The notes under the pieces are model-generated. The model was not told the DNA's origin. It did not search any database and saw only the letters and a list, made by a program, of their open reading frames with translations. DNA of 18,284 nt from an uncultured Eubacteriales bacterium. Its GTDB lineage: Bacteria; Bacillota; Clostridia; Christensenellales; Aristaeellaceae. Within the stretch, counting starts at the first letter, position 1. Each line of letters begins with the position of its first letter. Both the position numbers and the translations under genes were made by a program. Positions 1 to 7,454 of this stretch are shown here, in pieces. The DNA lies in assembly GCA_900553295.1 (NCBI GenBank), contig USCR01000036.1, positions 1-18,284 of the forward strand. Direction: 5' to 3'.

Positions 1-67
1 CCAGGCGGTGGTCGCCGCCAAGTCGGAGATAGAGAAGCTCCGGGAGCAGGTGCAAAACGTGGAGTGA
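1..67 (+). CDS. yicC: YicC family protein, C-terminal end only (5' end outside the window)
   Basis: Only the last 21 codons are present, read in the frame starting at base 2. The residues end in SEIEKLREQVQNVE, which matches from memory the conserved C-terminus of the YicC/YloC family (UPF0701, associated with RNA turnover). The position directly upstream of remA and gmk is the usual one in Firmicutes and supports the call. The stop codon lies nine bases before the remA start, and the end of this gene carries the remA ribosome binding site (GTGAGG). Nothing can be said about the rest of the protein. Confidence 0.8.
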   Translation, partial: QAVVAAKSEIEKLREQVQNVE

Positions 68-76
68 GGTGCGGGG

Positions 77-340
77 ATGAAGCTGGTAAACGTGGGGTTT
101 GGCAACATGGTTGCCGCCGCGCGGCTGGTGGCCATTGTCAGCCCGGATTCCGCGCCGGTACGGCGCCTGGTGCAGGATGCCCGGGAAACGGGCCGGGTTA
201 TTGACGCCACATACGGGCGGCGCACCCGCGCGGTGATTATTATGGACAGCGACCATGTGGTACTGTCCCCCCTGCAGCCGGAAACTGTGGCGGGGCGCAT
301 GGATGGCCGCAACGGCGGCGAAGGGGAGGATGCTGAATGA
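77..340 (+). CDS. remA: RemA-like DNA-binding regulatory protein (DUF370)
   Basis: This 87-residue protein belongs to the RemA/DUF370 family. In Bacillus subtilis, RemA is a DNA-binding activator of biofilm matrix and osmoprotection genes. The family core is nearly intact: [19 protein letters not shown] at about residues 5-23, [12 protein letters not shown] at about 25-36, and the hallmark [20 protein letters not shown] at 43-62, followed by [12 protein letters not shown]. The length is normal for the family, with a short acidic tail (GGEGEDAE) that is variable. The gene follows yicC by nine bases and overlaps gmk by four (ATGA), so translation is probably coupled. The family assignment is firm; the regulatory targets in this organism are unknown. 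Confidence 0.93.
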   Translation: MKLVNVGFGNMVAAARLVAIVSPDSAPVRRLVQDARETGRVIDATYGRRTRAVIIMDSDHVVLSPLQPETVAGRMDGRNGGEGEDAE

Positions 341-942
341 AGGAAACACGCAAGGGAATGCTGCTGGTGATCTCCGGCCCCAGCGGAACGGGCAAGGGTA
401 CGCTTGCCGCCAAGCTGCTGCGGGACGATCCCAGCTTTACCTTTTCCGTATCGGTTACCACGCGGGCCAAGCGCTCCAATGAAATAGAGGACGTGCATTA
501 CCACTTCCTTTCCGACGAAGAATATGATAAACTATTGGCGGAGGATGCTTTCCTGGAGCATGCCACCGTCCATGGACACCGCTATGGCACACTGAAAAGC
601 GAGGTGTACGAGCGGATGGAGCGGGGCCAGAACGTGCTGCTGGACATTGACCCTCAGGGGGCCAAGGCGGTGATGGAGCAGGAGAAGGAGTGCGTGAGCG
701 TATTTATTCTTCCCCCCAGCTATAAGGCACTGCGGGTCCGACTGCATACCCGTAACACCGATGACCCCGCGGAGATTGAGCGCCGGCTGCACAACGCCCG
801 GGGCGAGATTGACCAGATGCAGCGGTATCAATATGTGATCGTCAACGACGAGCTGGAGCTTGCCTATGTGCAGCTGTCCGCCATTGTCAGCGCGGAAAAG
901 CAGCGTACCAACCGGTATTTCCCGGTGATCGAGGCGGAGTAA
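337..942 (+). CDS. gmk: Guanylate kinase
   Basis: Guanylate kinase phosphorylates GMP to GDP with ATP in the cytoplasm, feeding GTP and dGTP pools. The 201-residue length is typical. The P-loop GPSGTGK lies at residues 14-20. The GMP-binding region includes [19 protein letters not shown] (about 39-57) and YGT (83-85), followed by the [12 protein letters not shown] strand (101-112; many homologues have DVQGA). The lid arginines ([11 protein letters not shown], 141-151) and the YVIVND segment near residue 166 are also present. The start overlaps the remA stop by four bases. Its place next to rpoZ is the common bacterial arrangement, and here it also links the housekeeping run to the purine theme of the window. 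Confidence 0.97.
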   Translation: MKETRKGMLLVISGPSGTGKGTLAAKLLRDDPSFTFSVSVTTRAKRSNEIEDVHYHFLSDEEYDKLLAEDAFLEHATVHGHRYGTLKSEVYERMERGQNVLLDIDPQGAKAVMEQEKECVSVFILPPSYKALRVRLHTRNTDDPAEIERRLHNARGEIDQMQRYQYVIVNDELELAYVQLSAIVSAEKQRTNRYFPVIEAE

Positions 943-972
943 GGCTCAAATAGTATAAGGAGGAAATCACCC

Positions 973-1191
973 ATGTCCATTGTCGAACCCAGTGTTTTGG
1001 AACTACTGCAACATGCGGACAGCCGTTATACCCTGGTGGTGGAGGCGTCCAAGCGCGGCCGCCAGATCGTTGGCGGCGCCCAGCCCCTGATCGATACCAA
1101 GGATATGAAGCCGCTGAAGGCTGCCGTGGAGGAGATCAACCGCGGGCTGATCACCTACGACCGTCCGGCTGAGGAAGAGGAACAGGCATGA
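973..1191 (+). CDS. rpoZ: DNA-directed RNA polymerase omega subunit
   Basis: The omega subunit helps assemble and stabilise RNA polymerase by clamping the beta' subunit. The protein is 72 residues, as in other Firmicutes. Diagnostic segments are SRYTLVVEASKRGRQIV at about 17-33 (the usual form is sry.LV...akRAR.i), a short linker, and KPLKAAVEEINRGLITY at about 46-62. A clear ribosome binding site, AAGGAGGA, lies about eight bases before the ATG. The gene follows gmk by 30 bases and overlaps coaBC by four (ATGA), so it belongs to the same transcript. Confidence 0.95.
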   Translation: MSIVEPSVLELLQHADSRYTLVVEASKRGRQIVGGAQPLIDTKDMKPLKAAVEEINRGLITYDRPAEEEEQA

Positions 1192-2405
1192 AATTAACCG
1201 GCAAGGAAATTGTGCTGGGCGTAACGGGAGGCATCGCCGCGTACAAAAGCGCGGAGGTTGTCTCCCGTTTGCGCAAACAGGGGGCGCAGGTGCACGTCAT
1301 CATGACGGAAAACGCCACCAAGTTTGTGGCGCCCTTAACCTTCGAAACCCTATCCAATCATCCCGTGGTAACGGATACCTTCGCCCGCCCGGATACCTGG
1401 GAAGTGGAGCATATCGCCCTGGCCAAGCGTGCGGAGCTGTTTGCCATTGCGCCTGCCACCGCCAACATCCTGGCCAAACTGGCCTGGGGATTGGCGGATG
1501 ATATGCTTTCCACCACGGCCCTGGCCACCCGCGCACCCATGCTGGTGGCCCCCGCCATGAACGTAGGCATGTGGGAAGCGGAGGCTACCCGGCAGAACAT
1601 GGCCACCCTGCGGCAGCGCGGCGTGCATGTGGTAGGGCCGGGGAGCGGTTTCCTGGCCTGCGGGGACAGCGGCGCAGGGCGCATGGCAGAGCCGGCGGAG
1701 ATCGTCGCGGCCATGGAGGACATTCTGTGCCCACGGCAGGATTATGCGGGGGTGCGCGTGCTGGTCACCGCTGGAGCCACCCGGGAGCGGCTGGACCCCG
1801 TGCGCTTCCTGAGTAATGATTCCTCGGGCAAGATGGGCTTTGCCATTGCCGCTGCCGCCCGGGACCGCGGCGCGGAGGTGACGGTGGTGTGCGGCATCAC
1901 CCAGGTGGAACCGCCCGAAGGCGTGCGTGTGATCCGGGTGGAGAGCACCCGGGAACTCTATGAAGCGGTAATCCGGTCAGCCCCGGAGGCAGATGTGGTG
2001 ATTCAGGCGGCTGCTCCGGCGGACTACCGCTTTGCCATCACCCATGACCAGAAGCTGAAAAAGCAGGACGGCCTGCCCTTGATGGTGGAGCTGGTGGAAA
2101 ATCCCGACATCGCCGCGGCGGTGGGGAAGGCCAAGCGTCCCGGCCAGGTGCTGGTGGGCTTTGCGGCGGAGACGGAGCACCTCATGGAAAATGCCGCCCG
2201 CAAGCTGGAGCGCAAGAACCTGGACATGATCGTGGCCAATGATGTTTCACAGCCCGGGGCTGGATTTAACGTGGATACGAACATTGCCACCCTGCTCACC
2301 CATGACGGTGCGCGGGAATGCCCCTTGCAGAGCAAGGCGGCTTTGGCACAGGATATTCTGGATGAAACGCTGTCGTTGCGCGAGCGCGGACAGGAGAAGA
2401 CATGA
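1188..2405 (+). CDS. coaBC: Bifunctional phosphopantothenoylcysteine decarboxylase / phosphopantothenate-cysteine ligase
   Basis: This enzyme makes 4'-phosphopantetheine for coenzyme A in two steps: CTP-dependent ligation of cysteine to phosphopantothenate, then FMN-dependent decarboxylation. At 405 residues it is full length. The CoaC half (about 1-180) shows [13 protein letters not shown] at 11-23, the catalytic His75 in [12 protein letters not shown], the PAMNVGMW motif at 122-129, and the flap cysteine Cys158 in [13 protein letters not shown]. The CoaB half (about 187-405) shows [26 protein letters not shown] at 212-217, AAAPADYR at 274-281, the KLKK lysine cluster at 289-292, and [10 protein letters not shown] at 351-360. 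It overlaps rpoZ and the following gene by four bases each. Confidence 0.97.
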   Translation: MKLTGKEIVLGVTGGIAAYKSAEVVSRLRKQGAQVHVIMTENATKFVAPLTFETLSNHPVVTDTFARPDTWEVEHIALAKRAELFAIAPATANILAKLAWGLADDMLSTTALATRAPMLVAPAMNVGMWEAEATRQNMATLRQRGVHVVGPGSGFLACGDSGAGRMAEPAEIVAAMEDILCPRQDYAGVRVLVTAGATRERLDPVRFLSNDSSGKMGFAIAAAARDRGAEVTVVCGITQVEPPEGVRVIRVESTRELYEAVIRSAPEADVVIQAAAPADYRFAITHDQKLKKQDGLPLMVELVENPDIAAAVGKAKRPGQVLVGFAAETEHLMENAARKLERKNLDMIVANDVSQPGAGFNVDTNIATLLTHDGARECPLQSKAALAQDILDETLSLRERGQEKT

Positions 2406-3037
2406 GCACGGGAACGGAGACCGGCGCTTTCCCGCGCGTGCGTTTCCAGCGGCGGAAGGATACACGGAAGCTGATCCTGCGCTATCATCCCGCAGAGGAT
2501 GCGTTTTCCCTGACGATCCCTCCGGGAATCGGGGAAGCGGATGTTCGCGCGTTTCTGGAACAGCAGCGGGGCTGGATGGAACAGCAGCGGAAAAACCGTC
2601 CCTGGCAGCCAAGCTATGTGGCGGGGGAGAGGCACCTGCTCTGGGGACGGTATGTCCCGCTGGGAGGTGGAGAGCTTCCCGTGGGGCAGGCCCATGTTTT
2701 ACGGGCCTATGCCGCGGCGCTGGAGGCGGAGCTCAACGGGCTTATGCCGGTGTGGACCCGGCGCATGGGGGTGCGGGTCAGCCGCGTTACCCTGAAAGAC
2801 ATGACCAGCCGGTGGGGCAGCTGCTCAGTGCAAAGCCACCGCATCGCGCTGAACCTGCGCCTGGCGCTGCTGCCCAGGGAATTTACCGCGTATGTGCTGG
2901 TACATGAATTGAATCACTTGCTGCACCCGGATCATTCCGCGGACTTTTACGCGGATATGGACCGGTTCTATCCAACCTGGCGGGAAATGCGGGAGCAAAT
3001 CAAGGCATGCCCGCTGGCACCCCTGCCGCCCGTGTAA
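2402..3037 (+). CDS. YgjP-like zinc metalloprotease (DUF45, M48-type fold)
   Basis: This 211-residue cytoplasmic protein is a YgjP/DUF45 putative zinc metallopeptidase. The zinc site HELNH is at 168-172 and a downstream histidine at 178 (HPDHSADFY) fits the family pattern HEL.H....(N/D)H...F. The family signature SRWGSCS is at 136-142, followed by the NLRLALLP strand. An N-terminal part with repeated QQR/QQ residues (54-62) precedes the catalytic half. No signal peptide or membrane segment is visible. The biological substrate of this family is unclear. The start overlaps the coaBC stop by four bases, so it is the last gene of the housekeeping run; in many Firmicutes priA follows coaBC instead. 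Confidence 0.85.
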   Translation: MSTGTETGAFPRVRFQRRKDTRKLILRYHPAEDAFSLTIPPGIGEADVRAFLEQQRGWMEQQRKNRPWQPSYVAGERHLLWGRYVPLGGGELPVGQAHVLRAYAAALEAELNGLMPVWTRRMGVRVSRVTLKDMTSRWGSCSVQSHRIALNLRLALLPREFTAYVLVHELNHLLHPDHSADFYADMDRFYPTWREMREQIKACPLAPLPPV

Positions 3038-3128
3038 GGGCGGCACCGCCCCGTGGCAAAGGTCATATGCTGAAAGCGGACCCCTTTCTGCCTTTGGCAG
3101 TTTTGATAGATGACCTCAGAAGCGGAGT

Positions 3129-3485
3129 GTGAACGCAGCAATGAAACGCGGAGAAATATATCGCGCGGACTTGGACCCCGTGGTGGGTTCCGAGCAAGGC
3201 GGCATCCGCCCGGTGCTGATTATACAAAACGATCGGGGCAATCTGCACAGTCCCACGGTGATTGTGGCGGCGATTACTTCCCGCCAGCGCAAGGCACACT
3301 TGCCCATTCATGTGGTATTGCCCGCGGAAGCCTGCGGGTTGAAGCAGGATTCGGTGGTGCTACTGGAGCAGGTAAGGACCCTGGAGAAAGTGCGCCTGAG
3401 CAAATATTTGGGGAAGGTACCCGCACAGGTAATGGCTCAGGTGGATGCGGCGCTGGCCCTTTCCCTGGGTACCCGGGAGGAGTAA
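3129..3485 (+). CDS. mazF: MazF/PemK-family endoribonuclease toxin, no adjacent antitoxin seen
   Basis: MazF-type toxins are sequence-specific endoribonucleases that cut single-stranded mRNA. The 118-residue protein closely resembles the Bacillus EndoA branch: KRGEIYRADLDPVVGSEQGG at 6-25, RPVLIIQNDRGN at 27-38 and SPTVIVAAIT at 41-50. The two residues known as catalytic in the Bacillus enzyme (Arg25 and Thr48) correspond here to Arg27 and Thr50. The start is uncertain: the GTG at 3129 has AGCGGAG almost touching it, while the ATG at 3141 gives a start closer to family members but leaves a long 13-base spacing. Only 91 bases separate it from the upstream metalloprotease gene, too short for a MazE-type antitoxin, and none follows. 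It may be a solitary ribonuclease or be controlled by a distant antitoxin. Confidence 0.9.
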   Translation: MNAAMKRGEIYRADLDPVVGSEQGGIRPVLIIQNDRGNLHSPTVIVAAITSRQRKAHLPIHVVLPAEACGLKQDSVVLLEQVRTLEKVRLSKYLGKVPAQVMAQVDAALALSLGTREE

Positions 3486-3493
3486 GCAGGACC

Positions 3494-3536
3494 ATGCGGC
3501 CCAGGGCAGGGGATGCCCAGGGGCATGACCCCGCAT
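3494..3536 (+). other. GC-rich foldable segment between mazF and its terminator
   Basis: ATGCGG at 3494-3499 is complementary to CCGCAT at 3531-3536 and could close a stem around two smaller inverted repeats, GGGCA/TGCCC (3504-3508 with 3514-3518) and a short GG/CC hairpin. An alternative is the 14-base palindrome ATGCCC-AG-GGGCAT at 3513-3526. Together with the terminator just downstream and the yitT ribosome binding site after that, it could be a structured 3' end of mazF, an operator, or part of an attenuating leader of yitT. I do not recognise it as any known RNA class. Confidence 0.35.
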
Positions 3537-3554
3537 AATACAAGAGATGCCGGG

Positions 3555-3598
3555 GGCTTCCGCCAGTGCCTGCCGGGCAGGGCGGGAGCCTTCTTTTT
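3555..3598 (+). terminator. Rho-independent terminator between mazF and the YitT-family gene
   Basis: GGCTTCCGCC (3555-3564) pairs with GGCGGGAGCC (3581-3590) as a 10-bp stem with one G-U wobble. The loop itself can form a small TGCC/GGCA hairpin. The tract TTCTTTTT follows immediately. It ends the mazF transcript, and it lies upstream of the yitT start chosen here, which argues against extending that gene upstream to 3547. Confidence 0.85.
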
Positions 3599-3621
3599 CG
3601 CTACTGTATAGGAGGAAATGG

Positions 3622-4500
3622 ATGACGTGGAAAAATAAACTCAGGAACAAATCACGCCGGAAAGAACTGTTTATGGCGTACGGACAGATTCTGCTGGGCT
3701 GCATCATCGGCGGCGCGGCCTATCCCATGTTTCTGGTGCCCAACAACATCGCGCCTGGTGGATTGACCGGCGTGGCTACGGTGCTGAATTACCTGGTGCA
3801 GGTGCCGGTGGGCTTGACCAGCATGCTCATGAATGTGCCGCTGTTCATCATCGGCTTCAAGGCCATGGGGCGGGTGTTTGTGCTGCGCAGCCTGGTGGCC
3901 ACGGTGCTTTTTTCCATGGCCATTGATATGATTCGGGTTCCGCCTGTGACCATGGACCCACTGCTGGGCACGCTGTATGGCGGGGTGCTGCTGGGAATTG
4001 GTCTGGGGCTGATTCTCCGCGCTGGCGCTACCACAGGCGGCACGGACATGGTGGCGCGCATGGTACACAAGCGTCTCCCCTTCCTCTCGGTGGGGATGTT
4101 CCTGTTTTTGATCGACTGCGCTGTGGTGATCCTGGCAGGCTTGTGCGTGGGCCTGAACGAGGGCCTGTACGCCATGATTGCCATTTTTGTGTCCTCGAAA
4201 CTGATTGACATGGTGATGGCCGGGTTGAGTCAAACCAAGGCGTGCTTTATCATTACCTCCGCCTTGGAAAGCGTGACGCAGCGTGTGATGACGGAACTGG
4301 ACCGCGGTGTAACGCATCTGGAGGCCAAGGGGGCGTATTCGGGTCAGAACCGGCCCATGATCCTGTGCGTGCTTTCCAGCCAGGAGGTTGCCCGGCTCAA
4401 GGATATTGTCCGGGAGGAGGACGAGCAGGCGTTCATGTTTGTTACCGGCGCCCATGAGGCCCTGGGAGAGGGGTTCTCCAAACTTGGAGGAGATACATAA
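3622..4500 (+). CDS. YitT family membrane protein (DUF161 plus C-terminal DUF2179)
   Basis: This is a 292-residue member of the YitT family, integral membrane proteins of unknown function, sometimes suggested to be transporters. After a basic N-terminus (KNKLRNKSRRKE) come about five to six hydrophobic segments. The family-typical PMFLVPNNIAPGGLTGVATV lies at about 35-54, and GLILRAGATTGGTDMVARM carries the usual GGTD motif. The soluble C-terminal DUF2179 domain spans about 200-285 and includes the GAYSGQNRPMILCVLS segment and the final FVTGAHEALGEGF. The start at 3622 is chosen because AGGAGG lies six bases upstream and the longer frame from 3547 would run through the preceding terminator. 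No convincing promoter is seen between that terminator and the gene, so readthrough is probable. Confidence 0.9.
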   Translation: MTWKNKLRNKSRRKELFMAYGQILLGCIIGGAAYPMFLVPNNIAPGGLTGVATVLNYLVQVPVGLTSMLMNVPLFIIGFKAMGRVFVLRSLVATVLFSMAIDMIRVPPVTMDPLLGTLYGGVLLGIGLGLILRAGATTGGTDMVARMVHKRLPFLSVGMFLFLIDCAVVILAGLCVGLNEGLYAMIAIFVSSKLIDMVMAGLSQTKACFIITSALESVTQRVMTELDRGVTHLEAKGAYSGQNRPMILCVLSSQEVARLKDIVREEDEQAFMFVTGAHEALGEGFSKLGGDT

Positions 4501-4532
4501 CACAGTCAGAAATGGGAATTGATAGGTTTCAC

Positions 4533-4553
4533 GGGGCGAAAATGTTTCGTTCC
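4533..4553 (+). other. Inverted repeat directly upstream of the BMP-gene promoter
   Basis: GGGGCGAAA (4533-4541) and TTTCGTTCC (4545-4553) form a 9-bp stem with two G-U pairs and a three-base loop. It ends two bases before the -35 box of the next gene. There is no T-tract, so it is a poor terminator. It could be an operator or a 3' processing hairpin for the yitT transcript. The call is based only on symmetry and position. Confidence 0.35.
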
Positions 4554-4554
4554 C

Positions 4555-4583
4555 TTGAACTTTATAGGAATACGTGTTATACT
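4555..4583 (+). promoter_or_regulatory. Sigma-A type promoter for the BMP-family binding protein gene
   Basis: TTGAAC (4555-4560) and TATACT (4578-4583) are separated by 17 bases. A TG one base upstream of the -10 box makes it an extended -10 promoter. Transcription would start near 4590, about 45 bases before the GTG start codon. An inverted GAAC-CC-GTTC lies at 4593-4602, right at the predicted start. Confidence 0.75.
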
Positions 4584-4634
4584 CAGGATGTTGAACCCGT
4601 TCCAAGAAACGATTTAGTGAGGAGGGCGTTCTAA

Positions 4635-5759
4635 GTGAAAAAGTTTCTGGCACTGATGCTGTCCGTGATGATGGTGCTGACTGCTTTCGGCGCAGTTGCC
4701 GAGACGGTTGACCCCGATACCATCGAGGACAACATGACCTCGGAAGACGGCAAGTACGAGTTGGCGTTTGTAACGGACGTGGGCCAGCTGAAGGACAAGA
4801 GCTTCAACCAGGGCACCTGGAACGGCGTGAAGGGCTATGCCGCTGCCAATAACCTCAGCTACAAGTACTACCAGCCCGCCAATGGCGATCAGGCGACGGA
4901 TGACGACCGCTATGATGCCATGAAGGCTGCCGTGGAAGGCGGCGCGAAGGTCGTGGTGTGCGCCGGCTTCATGCAGGGTACCGCGCTGACCAAGGCTGCC
5001 ACGGAATTCCCCGATGCGCGCTTTGTGTTTGTGGATGGTTGGGTGCTCACCGATGAGGCCGGCAATGCGCTGACCAACGTGGCTCCCATCACCTATCAGG
5101 AAGAGCAGAGCGGCTACCTGGCCGGCTATGCCGTGGTGAAGGACGGCTTTGAGAAGCTGGGCTTCATGGGCGGCGGCGGCGGCACCAACCCTGCCTGCTG
5201 CCGTTATGGTTACGGCTTTGCCCAGGGCGCCAACGATGCGGCCAAGGAAATGGGCAAGACCGTTGAGCTGAAGTATTCCTGGCAGTATGGTGCTTCCTTC
5301 TCCGCTTCTCCCGAGCTGGAGGCCATGGCCAAGGGCTGGTATGAGAACGATACCGAAATCATCTTCGCCTGCGGTGGCAGCATGTTCAGCTCCATTGTCA
5401 GCGCCGCTTCTGCCAACGATGCGTATGTGGTGGGCGTGGACGTGGACCAGAGCACGCAGTCCGAGACCGTTGTGACTTCTGCCATGAAGGAACTGGCCAA
5501 GTCCGTGGAATGGATGCTGGGCAAGTTCTATGCGGATGAGTGGGCCAATGTGGGCGGCGTGCTGACCAACATGGGCGCTGCGGATGGCATGGTGGGCCTG
5601 CCCACGGCCAACTGGCTGTTTGAGACCTATACCATGGATGAGTACAACACCCTGCTGGAAAACATGAAGAACGGCACTGTTACCGTGGACGCTACTGTCC
5701 TGGAGGCGGATGCCATCGTGAACGCGGGGCTGGAGAACCTGAACATTATCTACGAGTAA
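4635..5759 (+). CDS. BMP-family (PnrA/BmpA-like) purine nucleoside ABC transporter substrate-binding protein
   Basis: The product is the extracytoplasmic binding protein of a nucleoside-type ABC importer; family members such as PnrA and NupN bind purine nucleosides. It is 374 residues, starts with GTG, and has AGGAGGG eight bases upstream. The signal peptide runs to about residue 22 (KKFLALMLSVMMVLTAFGAV), with a probable AVA-E signal peptidase I cut and no lipobox cysteine, unusual because most Firmicutes homologues are lipoproteins. Family features are FVTDVGQLKDKSFNQGTWNG near 50-69, the glycine-rich GFMGGGGGTNPACCRYGYGF in the middle, and GVDVDQS near 270. It is separated from its transporter genes by a terminator and a new promoter, which would allow it to be made in excess. 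Ligand identity is inferred from family and neighbours only. Confidence 0.92.
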   Translation: MKKFLALMLSVMMVLTAFGAVAETVDPDTIEDNMTSEDGKYELAFVTDVGQLKDKSFNQGTWNGVKGYAAANNLSYKYYQPANGDQATDDDRYDAMKAAVEGGAKVVVCAGFMQGTALTKAATEFPDARFVFVDGWVLTDEAGNALTNVAPITYQEEQSGYLAGYAVVKDGFEKLGFMGGGGGTNPACCRYGYGFAQGANDAAKEMGKTVELKYSWQYGASFSASPELEAMAKGWYENDTEIIFACGGSMFSSIVSAASANDAYVVGVDVDQSTQSETVVTSAMKELAKSVEWMLGKFYADEWANVGGVLTNMGAADGMVGLPTANWLFETYTMDEYNTLLENMKNGTVTVDATVLEADAIVNAGLENLNIIYE

Positions 5760-5774
5760 TGGCTGCATCTCCGG

Positions 5775-5813
5775 TGGGACTGACGCAAAGCGCGCCAGTC
5801 CCATTTTCTTTTT
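5775..5813 (+). terminator. Rho-independent terminator after the binding protein gene
   Basis: TGGGACTG (5775-5782) pairs perfectly with CAGTCCCA (5796-5803), and a small CGC-AAA-GCG hairpin sits inside. TTTTCTTTTT follows (5804-5813). It separates the binding protein transcript from the downstream ATPase and permease genes. Confidence 0.88.
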
Positions 5814-5829
5814 CCTGTTTCGACCTTGC

Positions 5830-5858
5830 TTGCAATTTATGGTAGGAACCGGTATAAT
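5830..5858 (+). promoter_or_regulatory. Sigma-A type promoter for the ATPase-permease genes
   Basis: The perfect -10 box TATAAT (5853-5858) stands 17 bases after TTGCAA (5830-5835), which matches four of six -35 positions. The sequence GAACCGGTAT (5846-5855) overlaps spacer and -10 and recurs in the purE promoter at 9907-9916. Transcription would start near 5865, so the coding start must lie downstream, in agreement with the ATG at 5910. Confidence 0.75.
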
Positions 5859-5909
5859 GAATATATGCATTTCCTGTGCGTCGATTTGAACAGAAAGGGG
5901 GGTGGAAGC

Positions 5910-7454
5910 ATGGGCGATTCGTCCGAGTTCGTCATTGAGATGCTTCACATCACCAAGGAGTTTCCTGGCATCAAGGCCAATGACAACATTACCTTGCAAT
6001 TGCGGCGGGGAGAGATTCACTCGCTGCTGGGCGAAAACGGGGCTGGCAAATCAACCCTAATGAGCGTGCTGTTTGGCCTGTATCAACCGGAAGCGGGGAT
6101 CATCAAAAAGGACGGAAAAGAGGTTCGCATTAACGATCCCAACGATGCTACTGCGCTGCACATCGGCATGGTGCACCAGCACTTCAAGCTCATCGACGTG
6201 TTCACCGTGCTGGATAACATCATCCTGGGTGCGGAAGATACCAAGCTGGGCTTTTTGCAAAAGAAGGAAGCACGTAAAAAGGTAGAGGAGCTTTCCAACC
6301 GCTATGGCTTGAAGGTTGACCTGGACGCCAAGGTGGAAGACATCACGGTGGGCATGCAGCAGCGGGTGGAGATCCTGAAAATGCTGTATCGGGATAATGA
6401 AGTGCTGATTTTTGATGAGCCCACGGCGGTGCTCACCCCGCAGGAAATCGAGGAGCTCATGGAGATCATGGCGGGGCTGAAGCGCGAGGGCAAGAGCATT
6501 TTGTTCATCAGCCACAAGCTCAATGAAATCATGGCCGTATCGGACCGGGTAACTGTGCTGCGCAAGGGGCAATGCATCGGCACGGTGAATACCTGCGATA
6601 CCACCCAGGAGGAGCTCAGCCGCATGATGGTGGGACGCCCCGTGCAGCTGGTGGTGGAAAAGAAACCGGCTCAGCCCGGGAAAGAGATCCTCCGGGTGGA
6701 AAAGCTGTGCGTGCCCTCCAAACTGTACAACCATGACGCGGTGCATAACGTATCCTTCAGCGTGCGCGAAGGAGAAATCGTTTGCATTGCCGGCATTGAT
6801 GGAAATGGACAAACGGACCTGGTGTATGCCATTACGGGGCTGGAAAAAATCTCCACCGGCAAGGTTACTCTTTGCGGGCATGACATTACCCATGCCACAA
6901 TCCACGAGCGCAGCCATTCCGGGATGAGCCATATCCCGGAGGACCGGCACAAGCATGGCCTGGTGCTGGACTTCACCCTGGAGCAGAACATGGTGCTCCA
7001 GCGCTTTCAGGAGCCGCAGTTCCAAAACCATGGGTTTATTCGCTTTGATCAGGAGCGGCAATATGCCCAGCGGCTGATTGCGCAATATGACGTGCGCAGC
7101 GGGCAGGGGCCTGTGACCATTGTGCGCAGCATGAGCGGCGGTAATCAGCAAAAGGCCATTGTGGCCCGGGAACTGGACCGGAATATGCCCCTGGTGGTGG
7201 CGGTGCAGCCCACCCGCGGCCTGGATGTGGGCGCCATTGAGTATATCCACAAGCAACTGGTGCAGCAGCGGGATGAGGGCAAGGCCGTGCTGCTGGTTAG
7301 CCTGGAGCTGGACGAGGTGATGAACCTTTCCGACCGCATCCTGGTGCTGTACGAGGGTCAGATTGTGGGCGAACTGGACCCCAAGAACACGACGGTGGAA
7401 GAACTGGGCCTGTACATGGCCGGTGCGAAACGGCAGGAGGCGGTGAAGGCATGA
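5910..7454 (+). CDS. Nucleoside-type ABC transporter, double ATP-binding protein (NupO/YufO-like)
   Basis: This 514-residue protein has two fused nucleotide-binding domains that would power import through the two downstream permeases. Domain 1 is complete: Walker [10 protein letters not shown] at 41-49, Q-loop Gln90, a signature-like TVGMQQR at 147-153, Walker B LIFDEPT at 166-172 and the H-loop His202. Domain 2 is degenerate: its Walker A reads GIDGNGQTD (295-303) without the Lys-Ser, its signature MSGGNQQ (408-414) is intact, and its Walker B reads [11 protein letters not shown] with Gln433 in place of the catalytic Glu; no switch histidine is seen. This asymmetry is normal for the family. 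The ATG at 5910 has AAAGGGGGG seven bases upstream. The gene overlaps the first permease by four bases. Confidence 0.93.
   Translation: MGDSSEFVIEMLHITKEFPGIKANDNITLQLRRGEIHSLLGENGAGKSTLMSVLFGLYQPEAGIIKKDGKEVRINDPNDATALHIGMVHQHFKLIDVFTVLDNIILGAEDTKLGFLQKKEARKKVEELSNRYGLKVDLDAKVEDITVGMQQRVEILKMLYRDNEVLIFDEPTAVLTPQEIEELMEIMAGLKREGKSILFISHKLNEIMAVSDRVTVLRKGQCIGTVNTCDTTQEELSRMMVGRPVQLVVEKKPAQPGKEILRVEKLCVPSKLYNHDAVHNVSFSVREGEIVCIAGIDGNGQTDLVYAITGLEKISTGKVTLCGHDITHATIHERSHSGMSHIPEDRHKHGLVLDFTLEQNMVLQRFQEPQFQNHGFIRFDQERQYAQRLIAQYDVRSGQGPVTIVRSMSGGNQQKAIVARELDRNMPLVVAVQPTRGLDVGAIEYIHKQLVQQRDEGKAVLLVSLELDEVMNLSDRILVLYEGQIVGELDPKNTTVEELGLYMAGAKRQEAVKA

Noticed and set aside
3088..3104. Small hairpin CTGCC-TTT-GGCAG followed by TTTT as a terminator after the metalloprotease gene
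   Set aside because: A five-base stem with only four T's is too weak to call; mazF could be cotranscribed with the upstream run.
3547..3621. Upstream extension of the YitT-family protein to 3547
   Set aside because: The extension would run through a strong intrinsic terminator; AGGAGG is placed for the ATG at 3622.
5826..5909. Upstream extension of the ATPase to 5826 or 5865
   Set aside because: The region holds the -35 and -10 boxes, and 5865 is about the transcription start itself; the ATG at 5910 has a proper ribosome binding site.
7140..7330. Loss of key residues in the second ATPase domain as evidence of a decaying gene
   Set aside because: A degenerate second nucleotide-binding site is normal for this double-ATPase family, and the frame and remaining motifs are intact.
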